This document shows, one piece after another, positions 34,901-41,162 of a stretch of 41,162 nt of DNA. Made by a program: the position numbers and the translations under genes. The DNA is taken from NCBI GenBank assembly GCA_965240325.2, contig OZ260670.1, positions 1 through 41,162 on the forward strand, read 5' to 3'. How positions within the stretch are numbered: the stretch's first letter is position 1; each line of letters begins with the position of its first letter. The notes below the pieces were generated by a model. The model did no database searches. It saw only the letters and a program-made list of their open reading frames with translations, and had not been told where the DNA came from. This DNA is from Rebecca billardiae RCC1528 (lineage: Eukaryota > Haptophyta).

Positions 34901-36077
34901 AGACATTAGGAAGCGCATTGGCTTTGTAGGAATCCTTGGTCGTTCTTATAAGGTGGGTATTAAGGGTCAGTACAAAAAGTGGCCAAGCTTCTTTGCCTGG
35001 GGAGTTAGGAAACAGGCAATTACTTATCAAAAGAAGCTGCTCCCTAAGCGCGTCGTGGTAAGGATTCTCTATGGAGTTGTTTGCTCCAAAAGAGATAAGC
35101 TTTTTGGAAAAGTCGGGTAGATCTCCTCCTCGTGCCCGAATTTTTGAAGCAACGGCTTCTTCAAAAGTCTTATAGGGAAAGTTTAGGTCCTCAGACATTC
35201 TGTCGAACACACCCCTTGGATGAGAAGCTAAATTGGCAGTGTCTTCCGAAAAGTGGTTGTATATAGACTGAATTGCCTGGACCCAAAGCTTGTTAGAAAA
35301 ACTGAGCTCGTCAATTTCTTCTATGTCAGAAATACCGGAGATCATGTACTCCTTCTCGATGATTCTTTGAATATTTTCGAGATTCGAAGAACCTTCCGTG
35401 CCAGAAACTTGATTTTTTAAAATTTCCGCTTTAAGCGCTATCAACGCGTTAAATTTTCTTTCGGAAAGATGCAAGCTTGTATCATTGACTATACCTTGCG
35501 AAAGAACTTTCAAATAGGGCTCAATTGCTTTTATATCAAAGCTACAATCCTTTTGAATAGCTTTGATGTAATTTTCCTCAAGCAGAACAAAAACCTTGAC
35601 AGGACCCAGGTTGACGTAAGGCCTATCAAGACTAATTTTAAAGTCATGCGGATATAATTTAAACATCGCCTGTATATAACAAAGGGCGACGATAACATTG
35701 TCTAAACGTCGGGCAATGCCCGAATTTAAAATGTTAAGGTCAAAATAGCCATTGTTATTAGCTATCAAAAATTCTTTTGCCGTAGAAATAACCTTACGTT
35801 GTTTCGCCGGAGTTAAGATGCCAAAAAGATGTTTGGCCAAAGACGGGTAAAATAAAGGTGCCGTCTTTAGTTGAGAGGAAGGTAAAAGGAGCTTTGCGTG
35901 ATCTTCTGTACTGAAAACAAAAACATCAGGCGAGAGAAAATATATGTCGACAGGTATACCCGCAACTAAAATGGCGTCAGAATAAGAGGACATATTGCGA
36001 CAGCGCTTTTTACAAGTAACTGTGCAAAAATCTTGTCTTTTGTAAGGATTACTAATGTAAATTTTTTGCATACCCAT
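31962..36077 (-). CDS. rpo: phage-type (single-subunit) DNA-directed RNA polymerase
   Basis: A T7-like RNA polymerase of the kind found on linear mitochondrial plasmids; it would transcribe the element and possibly mtDNA. Numbering from the longest frame (Met at 36206, 1414 aa): VDFRGRIYH near D914; catalytic motif A, NDQTASGPT, with D1037; motif B, AKGSVMPFFYSMG, with K1157 and Y1165, the same eight-residue spacing as K631/Y639 of T7; and motif C, LLTVHDAFLTHP, with H1320 and D1321. All catalytic residues are intact. The first about 40 codons of the longest frame come from repeat sequence and a hairpin, so I prefer the Met at 36077 or 36071, giving about 1370 aa. The frame shows no breaks, which suggests that it is functional or recent. 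Confidence 0.9.
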   Translation of the reverse strand: MGMQKIYISNPYKRQDFCTVTCKKRCRNMSSYSDAILVAGIPVDIYFLSPDVFVFSTEDHAKLLLPSSQLKTAPLFYPSLAKHLFGILTPAKQRKVISTAKEFLIANNNGYFDLNILNSGIARRLDNVIVALCYIQAMFKLYPHDFKISLDRPYVNLGPVKVFVLLEENYIKAIQKDCSFDIKAIEPYLKVLSQGIVNDTSLHLSERKFNALIALKAEILKNQVSGTEGSSNLENIQRIIEKEYMISGISDIEEIDELSFSNKLWVQAIQSIYNHFSEDTANLASHPRGVFDRMSEDLNFPYKTFEEAVASKIRARGGDLPDFSKKLISFGANNSIENPYHDALREQLLLISNCLFPNSPGKEAWPLFVLTLNTHLIRTTKDSYKANALPNVFFPTAYSDMLIPAVSTSRVINEVSKVIKDSTEVSLAIASLRFIKWSDIIVKDNLSMSHFLKIYFANYYNTKLVKNKSFASLENFETSELDVFAVNLLARHYFVMFRKNVVGFSLNHFVKDFLFRQLEITYCSSVAEEILIRNKAILQSTERLGLFLPPEKRKYFDSNSLSRIVDLSFFNISAGFLDNLIKDQGEFPKIGVFDQKKVLVDTDVYPSFKNKYSAISISDTAYNSSGIYLEISSLIDRLTVFTKLPMVSPPADWKRVFPKPGAFCGGYLLNRSKVSLVKPIQNGTSSIVFSEEALSAINRTQAFGFRLEKKVDFSDPRIRKELGLLPDIEFQKLKAKHAELKNELLKVEEDLTAECYRKFSSEYFNFINKNDEAHLFLESSGEVISQEDALLQINKKVISSRSEQFLQVKTNSPDPRDRLCVKKFELLRNFKPINHKVVSQLSLRKYIDEYLKLFFFKFFNDITFYYPALVDFRGRIYHSSKGVTKVSHSTLRSLLVLSDSQQLDESGMETLMLVLAESFYKGLTRSKHLEIMNRYVNFYKFGDTNNSLSKEDYEKFTKMKEEDHLKFSVRRIAGVVNEKIRCGKASTSLLSENDQTASGPTIASLCFGDKKLAEMTNALSKGERNDIYKIWSTGAIALLNTVLNLPDKQGYVPESSPYDDICVQDFRLKKQPRKPRRITKTLSAAKASCLKTLLHKADDLKAIFEMLECRDFAKGSVMPFFYSMGLKGLIGKIYEYLNEKNILDRYDPDMVEALAKVLHISLLSISPATNAGLRIIKGIADLSIKYTKNFCYAHPCGTQGSFAYIKQDESYRLVSYRGRQRLKLKSVKRTETGAFIVSTQQGIASPSNFIHSIDSYFVRAATALYYKKKSKILLTVHDAFLTHPNDGNFVIQMLKKLYIETFSSFDFIENLFNENLRNATCKEHREELEILKEEFHKLQRRLRDNNQFLDLKDPQVQKDIMQSDHMFYSGS

Positions 36078-36078
36078 C

Positions 36079-36114
36079 TGTGCCCAGGCGAAGCTTTTGC
36101 TTCGCCTGGGCACA
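36079..36114. promoter_or_regulatory. perfect hairpin upstream of the rpo start
   Basis: A 16-bp perfect stem (36079-36094 with 36099-36114, TGTGCCCAGGCGAAGC and its complement) closed by a TTTT loop. It ends two bases before the probable rpo ATG. It is GC-rich in an AT-rich region. It could be a processing or transcription signal, or a small mobile hairpin of the kind seen in some fungal and algal mtDNAs. The function is inferred from position only. Confidence 0.7.
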
Positions 36115-36143
36115 CATGAGTAATACCAGAAGGTTCTAAAAAC

Positions 36144-36188
36144 AGCAAGTATGTCTAGAACATGATCAGACGTTGGACCATACGCTAC
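36144..36188. repeat. short copy of the element core repeat
   Basis: AGCAAGTATGTCTAGAACAT through CGTTGGACCATACGCTACC, the same core as in 31797-31866 and 36340-36392 (direct) and 31247-31297 (inverted). It lies just upstream of rpo; a shared promoter or replication signal is possible but not shown. Confidence 0.8.
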
Positions 36189-36296
36189 CTTGTTTACTGG
36201 ACCCAATACTTGAACTAGAAAGCAAGACTCTTTGTGAGGCGGAAACTTGAATTTAGCGGCCCTTGTTTTTTTTACCTAATGTATCTGATTTGCGAA

Positions 36297-36485
36297 TTTA
36301 TCGAAGTTAGCTTGCGGTCCTTGCTCTCGAATTTTTCAATATCAGCAAGTATGTCTAGAACGTGATCAGACGTTGGACCATACGCTACCTCAATCGTCTT
36401 GTCGCGTTTTTCATAAAAACGTTTGACGAAAAATTCCTTAAGAAGAAGCTTTATATTCTGCAACATTACCCAAAGGCAAAGTTGT
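36297..36485. repeat. right terminal inverted repeat copy
   Basis: The most complete version of the repeat, the inverse of 31149-31345. The open frame on its minus strand (36272-36466) is a by-product of the repeat. Confidence 0.85.
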
Positions 36486-36845
36486 TGTGTTAAAAATTCT
36501 CTAGTTCTTCTTTATTTTACGGCTTAAAACCTCAAGGCTTTAAGGAAATTCGCAAATGGGCTAAGAGTAAAACATGTGGTCGCTTTGCATATGAATAGAT
36601 GAATAGACTAAAGAAACTAGAAAGACTAAGAAACTAAGCTTTTGTTAAGGTTTCTCAGCCCGCCAGCCTTTCTACCGTGATTTACCTTTTAGTCATGGTA
36701 CATATTTACTATTAAGGTGTGGTGTTATTTAGGCGTGGTAGTACCTAGTAAATATAGGGTCTGAATATATAGACGTCATTTTGAAAATTGCGGTTGTATT
36801 AAGCTATCGACCTTAGCGTGAAACTCAGTGCTAACTAAATAATTT
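36486..36845. other. non-coding right flank
   Basis: 36486-36592 continues the direct copy of the inner left repeat. 36593-36845 is unique AT-rich sequence with short purine-rich runs (AGACTAAGAAACTAAG) and no gene seen. It may hold control signals, but none can be named. Confidence 0.5.
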
Positions 36846-36932
36846 AGGAAAAAGCGGGATTCGAACCCGCGATACCTTAGAGAGTATACCAGTTTTCAAA
36901 ACTGGCGCTTTTGACCGCTCAGCCATTTTTCC
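36846..36932 (-). tRNA. trnS(uga): tRNA-Ser (UGA)
   Basis: Acceptor GGAAAAA pairs with a TTTTTCC end; loop TTTGAAA gives UGA; long variable arm. Confidence 0.93.
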
Positions 36933-36934
36933 AT

Positions 36935-37007
36935 TACCCCCTACGGGATTTGAACCCGTGTTTACGCTGTGAAAAAGCGCTGTCCTTACCTGCTAGACGA
37001 AAGGGGC
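36935..37007 (-). tRNA. trnE(uuc): tRNA-Glu (UUC)
   Basis: Acceptor GCCCCTT pairs with AGGGGGT (G-U at the first pair); loop TTTTCAC gives UUC. Confidence 0.92.
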
Positions 37008-37019
37008 CTTTGTAAGTCT

Positions 37020-37092
37020 AGCCAAGTGACGGAATCGAACCGTCGACTTTTTGCTTACAAAACAAAAGCTCTACCTGCTGAGCTAACTTGGC
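37020..37092 (-). tRNA. trnT(ugu): tRNA-Thr (UGU)
   Basis: Acceptor GCCAAGT pairs with ACTTGGC; loop TTTGTAA gives UGU. Confidence 0.93.
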
Positions 37093-37111
37093 CGAAGAAA
37101 TCAAATTTCGT

Positions 37112-37744
37112 CTACTTTAGTTGAATGCTATCAAAAGGTGCTTTTGATACCTGATAAAAAATATCTTGTTTTAAAGAGGAGTTTATCTTTAACAAGCTTA
37201 AGACAATAGCACCTATCATCGCTACAAAAAGAAGAAGTCCTGCAAGAATAAAAGGAAAAACTAAGTCTCTATATATTAAGAAACCCAAAAGTTGTATATT
37301 TGAAGCTCCTAGAATGTATGATTCGAAAGATTGATGTGATAAAAGGCTATCGCAAAAAAGGTTCCGGTTAGCAAAATCTCGGTGTATAAAGTCTCCAAAA
37401 ACTGGTAAGAAGTCATTGCTTATTACAAACGAAATTTCTAGAAGAAAAATAAGCCCTAATATTAACCCTAAAGGTACGTAACTAACAGAAGAGTCTGTTA
37501 TTTCGTTAAGTTTTACATTTAACATCATTATCACGAAAAGAAATAATACAGCTACCGCTCCGACATAAACAACAAGAAATAATAGCGAAATAAATTCTAC
37601 TCGAAGTACTAAAAGGACACCTGAAACATTTACGAAAACAAAAATAAGAGCAAACACTGAGTGTACCGGGTTTGTAGCACTCACGACAACGGCAGAGGAT
37701 ACTAAAGCAAAACTAGAAAAAAGAAATGAAATTAATTGTGACAT
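37112..37744 (-). CDS. nad6: NADH dehydrogenase subunit 6
   Basis: Complex I membrane subunit (NuoJ type). 210 residues, five helices. The conserved third helix region YVGAVAVLFLFVIMMLNVKL with its pi-bulge motif is clear. The C-terminal tail is polar. Confidence 0.95.
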   Translation of the reverse strand: MSQLISFLFSSFALVSSAVVVSATNPVHSVFALIFVFVNVSGVLLVLRVEFISLLFLVVYVGAVAVLFLFVIMMLNVKLNEITDSSVSYVPLGLILGLIFLLEISFVISNDFLPVFGDFIHRDFANRNLFCDSLLSHQSFESYILGASNIQLLGFLIYRDLVFPFILAGLLLFVAMIGAIVLSLLKINSSLKQDIFYQVSKAPFDSIQLK

Positions 37745-37776
37745 CCAATTTTTACTACTTACGTCTTTTATATAAA

Positions 37777-37866
37777 CAGAAAGGACGGGATTCGAACCCG
37801 CGACGTAAAATTTTTTTACGTGTCAATTTAGCAAACTGATGCTTTCGGCCACTCAGCCACCTCTCT
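37777..37866 (-). tRNA. trnS(gcu): tRNA-Ser (GCU)
   Basis: Acceptor AGAGAGG pairs with CCTTTCT; loop TTGCTAA gives GCU; long variable arm, discriminator G. Confidence 0.94.
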
Positions 37867-37879
37867 GTTTTTAAAAAAG

Positions 37880-38893
37880 TCAAGCTATTGGGAAAGCTTG
37901 AAAACTTTTAAGCAAACCTGCTATTAATATTACAAGGCCTAAAGACAAAGGAAGAAATATTTTCCAACCCAATCGCATTAACTGGTCATATCGGTAGCGG
38001 GGAAATGTTGCTCTTACCCAAATAAAAAAAAAAAGAACTAGACTTACCTTAAAAGAAAAAACAAAAGAAGTAAAGAAAAGAGGAAGAAATATTATCTCAA
38101 AAGTTATCGGTAACATATATTCGATGCTATACCAACCCCCGAAAAAAAAAATAACCGCTAAACTGCTCATAAGTATCATATTCGCGTATTCTCCAAGAAA
38201 AAAAAGAGCAAAACCAAAAGCAGAGTATTCTACATTATAACCAGAGACTAGTTCAGCTTCGGCTTCAGGTAAATCAAAGGGTGCTCTATTCGTTTCGGCC
38301 AAAATAGATACTAAAAATAAAAAAGCCATTGGTAATAAAGGTATCGCAAACCAAAGCCCTTTCTGGGCGGAACAAACATAAACTAGATTTAAAGAACCTG
38401 TAAAAAGTAATACGGAAATAAGTATTAAGCCGATAGAAACTTCGTAAGATACCATTTGGGCTGCTGATCGTAGAGCACCTAAAAAAGCATATTTCGAGTT
38501 GCTCGACCAACCTGCTAAAATGATGCCATATACACCTAAAGAAGATACTGCAAAAAGGTAAATCAATCCTAAATTTAAATCGACTAGAGGTGCTTCTGCA
38601 TTCAGTGGTATAACTGCCCAGGCTAATAGACTTAAAAAAAAAGTAAGGATTGGCGCAAATACAAAGTTTATTGGGTTTGAAACAGAAGGAATTACTGTTT
38701 CTTTTGCAAAAAGTTTCAGCCCGTCGGCTATAGGTTGTAGTAGGCCTAAAAAGCCTACTACATTGGGACCTTTCCTTTGTTGCATAGATGACATGGCTTT
38801 ACGTTCTGCGGCTGTTAAAAAAGCTACCGAGAGCATAACCATTACTATTAAAGCGAGGCTTTTTATTAAAGATATAATCACGGGTCGTCCCAA
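37880..38893 (-). CDS. nad1: NADH dehydrogenase subunit 1
   Basis: Complex I membrane subunit at the quinone chamber. 337 residues, eight helices. Signatures: [63 protein letters not shown] (acidic loop facing quinone) and [20 protein letters not shown]. There is no intron. About 50 bases separate its start from the end of cox1. Confidence 0.97.
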   Translation of the reverse strand: MGRPVIISLIKSLALIVMVMLSVAFLTAAERKAMSSMQQRKGPNVVGFLGLLQPIADGLKLFAKETVIPSVSNPINFVFAPILTFFLSLLAWAVIPLNAEAPLVDLNLGLIYLFAVSSLGVYGIILAGWSSNSKYAFLGALRSAAQMVSYEVSIGLILISVLLFTGSLNLVYVCSAQKGLWFAIPLLPMAFLFLVSILAETNRAPFDLPEAEAELVSGYNVEYSAFGFALFFLGEYANMILMSSLAVIFFFGGWYSIEYMLPITFEIIFLPLFFTSFVFSFKVSLVLFFFIWVRATFPRYRYDQLMRLGWKIFLPLSLGLVILIAGLLKSFQAFPIA

Positions 38894-38944
38894 GAGGAAA
38901 GCCTCTTGGTTGTTAAATATACTTATTAAACTTTTACTATTTTA

Positions 38945-39302
38945 CTAGTATATAGCTTTTGGGGCCGTCTTCCATACAGCAGAAGTTACTCTTTCGCCTG
39001 AGCTTAAAGTAACGTATACTGAATAGAAAAAAAATAGACTGGAGAATAGCGTAATGCATGATCCCATTGAAGCTATGTCATTCCAGCCAGCGTAAGCATC
39101 TGGGAAATCAGGTATTCTACGTGGCATTCCTGCAAGCCCTAAGAAATGCATCGGGAAAAATGTTAGGTTTACACCAATAAAAGTTGACCAAAAGTGTATT
39201 TGCCCTAAAGCTTCAGGATAAGCATTTCCTGTGATTTTACCTATCCAATAGTACCATCCTGCGAACAGCGCAAACACAGCACCCATAGATAAAACATAGT
39301 GG
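38945..39302 (-). CDS. cox1: cox1 exon 5 (3' end)
   Basis: C-terminal Cox1 exon. It begins with the base that completes the Phe of AHFHYV, then [19 protein letters not shown], and contains [18 protein letters not shown], a strongly conserved Cox1 signature. It ends KAIY followed by a stop. It lies at the far end of the window from exons 1-4 only because the circular molecule was linearised inside intron 4. The 3' splice position was chosen by reading frame and by the invariant Phe; the intron then ends in CA, not the usual AY, so a one-base uncertainty remains. Confidence 0.92.
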
Positions 39303-41162
39303 TGTGGGTTGAGTTACGAGAACTCCCCTCAGATCCCGGCGTGCCACTCGCATGGCACCGGGCTCCTTTGTCTTCGGTTTTTTTTTTGCAGCAGACAGGA
39401 CCTGCCTGTCTAGGGTGATATTGTGCTCAGGTTTGTCGATGATAGGCCTGAGTTTAGATACTTCAATCTCATTTGTTTTGCTGAGAGATTGTGCCATTCA
39501 ACATGATGCTTAACACATAGGGGTATTTGTTTACGACTTAAAGCGCTTTCAATTAGTGCGAGACCTTTGATTGATTTCCCCCCGGTCTTTATAGATTCTA
39601 CGAGGAAACCTTTACGCGATCTTCGTAAAGCCCGAACGTGGTGAATCTCCACGTCCGTATTTTTACAACCGATCACAGCGCATTGTCCGTCGAACAGCCT
39701 TGCCGGTATGGACAGTTTAACCATAGGACGTTCTAGTGTTTTGTAACTCTCAATAGGGTCGTACGACGTGATATATCCTCGTGAGCGGTGATTAATGTCA
39801 TTGCTGGTAAGATATTTAGCAACAGGTTCAACATAATTGTTTGCTCTTTCAGCGAGGAAAGTTGGAGTTTTCCCATATTTAGCTATGACTTGATGTACCT
39901 TCTTCAAGTGTTTACCAGCTAGAGTGTGTATTAGCGACCATCTCAGGTGATAATCTGCTAATTTCTTTACCGCATGGAAATTTACAGCGGGTTTATAGTA
40001 ATTTAGGAACCCTAGGGCCTTAGATTTATAGAACTCAATTATGGAGATATCATGGTATTTGAATATTGCTCCACTAGCTTTCGGTTTCCCTCCCTTGGAC
40101 AGCATTCCCCATGCTTTTAGTTTCTCTTTGATTTCCCTGATGGGAGCATATATACGAAGGTTCAAACCTTGAGGTTGTCCATGGAGCACTCTATCAACAT
40201 GCATTTGTTTATAGCCGGGTTTGTCAGTGATTTTTTTTACTTCCTCGGCTTTAATTTTGTTGAGCGCTTCGCCTTTGGTGGCTTCGCTTAGCGCGCTGAT
40301 AAATTGGTTGTAGCTATAGATCACTCGGTCCATCCCCAATTCTTTGAGGTCCGACTCCTGAATCCAGGATTGTTGGAGGTGAGAAAGTTCTTTGCGAACC
40401 CACTCTTTAAAAGGGCCCCCTGCGGGAGACCAACTTTTCTCCATGGACTGAGCTTTTCTATCTAGGTTGAGAGCTTCATCACGGGCCAACAGTTTGATCT
40501 GTTCCTCTCGTTCGGCCTTATTCATATTTGCCTTACTCAGGTTTTTTAGTGCATCCTTCAACTTGGTTTCATACGCTTTGCGCATGGATTTATTAAACCT
40601 TTCCTCCAGGGCGAGTTTTCTGTTAGCAATACGATTTCTTAACTTTTTGAACGATAAGATACGTCGGTTTTCCACCACTGATCGTTCTCCGCGGCCCGGC
40701 AGCTTGACATCGAATCCAAGGAATCTGAATTTCTCGTCTTTTGCATGCGTGAGCTCTCCACCTTTGAGGCCGAAGTGGAGTGATGATTTTAAGAAATTAC
40801 CAGCGGCAGTCTTGACTTTCAGAGCTAAAGATTTAGGCCCCTTGATTGCTATTAGATAGTCGTCTGCATATCGCACGTAGTGTATTTTATGGTATACCTT
40901 GTCGCCTTGTTGTTCATCAGTAGTCGCTTTTCGAGGGATACCTGCCTTTAGTGCCAGTTTGACCTTTCGCCGATACAAGTCTCTTTTAAGGCGAGACTTA
41001 GCATCTTTGGTTTTTGCTCCTGCAAGCTCTCCAGCTGTAACCCAAGTAGCTTCTCGCCATTCAGGGGTAGTGGTTGCAGAGGGTTTCCCCTTGTTATTTT
41101 CAGCTTGTAGCTTACTCATAAAGTGATCAAATTCCGTAAGATATATGTTGGCAAGCACTGGT
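39303..41162 (-). mobile_element. group II intron 4 of cox1, 3' part
   Basis: The 3' portion of cox1 intron 4, holding the C-terminal two thirds of its RT gene. Domain V is near 39331-39364 (GAGCCCGG opposite CCGGGATC). The domain V tetraloop differs from the other introns here (GCGA, not GAAA). The 3' splice site was assigned by the Cox1 frame. Confidence 0.88.
39410..41162 (-). CDS. intron 4 RT/maturase with HNH, C-terminal part
   Basis: Continues the protein that begins at 1236. It opens with PVLANIYLTEFDHFM (RT block 4/5), then HYVRYADDYLIAIKGPK with YADD at 40859-40870. A long charged insert and maturase region follow, with an HNH nuclease at the end (CAVIGCKNTDVEIHHVRALRR, then LSRKQIPLCVKHHVEWHN). 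The joined product is about 996 residues counted from the cox1 junction codon, with intact RT catalytic residues. The Met near the right edge is not a real start; the frame is open beyond it. Confidence 0.92.
   Translation of the reverse strand, partial: PVLANIYLTEFDHFMSKLQAENNKGKPSATTTPEWREATWVTAGELAGAKTKDAKSRLKRDLYRRKVKLALKAGIPRKATTDEQQGDKVYHKIHYVRYADDYLIAIKGPKSLALKVKTAAGNFLKSSLHFGLKGGELTHAKDEKFRFLGFDVKLPGRGERSVVENRRILSFKKLRNRIANRKLALEERFNKSMRKAYETKLKDALKNLSKANMNKAEREEQIKLLARDEALNLDRKAQSMEKSWSPAGGPFKEWVRKELSHLQQSWIQESDLKELGMDRVIYSYNQFISALSEATKGEALNKIKAEEVKKITDKPGYKQMHVDRVLHGQPQGLNLRIYAPIREIKEKLKAWGMLSKGGKPKASGAIFKYHDISIIEFYKSKALGFLNYYKPAVNFHAVKKLADYHLRWSLIHTLAGKHLKKVHQVIAKYGKTPTFLAERANNYVEPVAKYLTSNDINHRSRGYITSYDPIESYKTLERPMVKLSIPARLFDGQCAVIGCKNTDVEIHHVRALRRSRKGFLVESIKTGGKSIKGLALIESALSRKQIPLCVKHHVEWHNLSAKQMRLKYLNSGLSSTNLSTISP

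Larger units (their letters stand above)
31149..36485. mobile_element. integrated linear-plasmid-like (invertron) element
   Basis: A 5.3-kb block bounded by an inverted repeat of about 190 nt (31149-31345 against 36297-36485, with short indels). It encloses a phage-type RNA polymerase gene. Terminal inverted repeats plus rpo is the usual layout of linear mitochondrial plasmids, which often also carry a family-B DNA polymerase; none is present here. Additional direct and inverted copies of parts of the repeat lie inside on the left (31441-31998), so the boundary has been rearranged. The gene points the same way as the host genes. Confidence 0.75.

Noticed and set aside
36272-36466. A 64-residue gene in the right terminal repeat
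   Set aside because: The same residues (VAYGPTSDHVLDILA) occur upstream of rpo because the repeat is shared; there is no sign of selection on a protein.
38894-38944. A possible tRNA between nad1 and cox1
   Set aside because: The 51-base AT-rich spacer is too short and has no T-loop motif.

Overview
This window is a complete mitochondrial genome of a protist, most likely an alga. The two ends of the window join in frame inside one reverse-transcriptase gene, so 41,162 bp is best read as a circular-mapping molecule cut open at an arbitrary point within a cox1 intron. All recognised genes lie on the minus strand. The protein set is nad1-6 and 4L, cob, cox1-3, atp4, atp6, atp8 and atp9, plus rpl14, rpl16, rps12, rps14, rps19 and an rps3-like fragment, with SSU and LSU rRNA and 24 tRNAs. 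nad7, nad9, nad11 and sdh are absent. That content, with every gene on one strand, fits haptophyte-type mtDNA best, but this is an inference from gene content and not a phylogeny. tRNA-Trp has a CCA anticodon and the genes read cleanly in the standard code, unlike those haptophytes that read UGA as Trp.

Transcription order (minus strand, from high to low coordinates): the cox1 3' part (39302-38945), nad1, trnS(GCU), nad6, trnT, trnE, trnS(UGA), a plasmid-like insertion with a phage-type RNA polymerase gene (about 36.5-31.1 kb), trnI(CAU), orf137, initiator-like trnM, trnL(UAA), atp6, atp9, trnL(UAG), nad4, nad3, nad5, rps19, cox3, LSU rRNA, rps3-like, rps12, trnR(ACG), trnD, cob, nad4L, rpl14, rps14, SSU rRNA, trnV, cox2, trnI(GAU), atp8, a cluster trnQ-A-Y-H-R-G-F-M-W, atp4, trnN, a broken RT relic, rpl16, nad2, trnK, trnP, and the cox1 5' part (8672-1237). 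Genes are tightly packed and mostly punctuated by tRNAs, which suggests long transcripts cut at tRNAs.

The accessory content is what stands out. (1) cox1 is split by four group II introns. The first exon is only 17 nt, and introns 2-4 each carry a full RT/maturase/HNH gene in frame with the upstream exon. (2) cox1 intron 1, the cox3 intron and the nad4 intron (914, 913 and 915 nt) are near-identical, lack an RT, and differ in the EBS1 loop in a way that matches each gene's own 5' exon. This looks like recent spread with retargeting. (3) A frameshifted group II RT relic with a destroyed YADD box lies between trnN and rpl16, bordered by a duplicated trnN/rpl16 boundary. (4) A 1414-codon single-subunit RNA polymerase with intact catalytic residues sits inside nested inverted and direct repeats, as expected for an integrated linear mitochondrial plasmid (invertron). 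A perfect 16-bp hairpin lies just upstream of its probable start codon.
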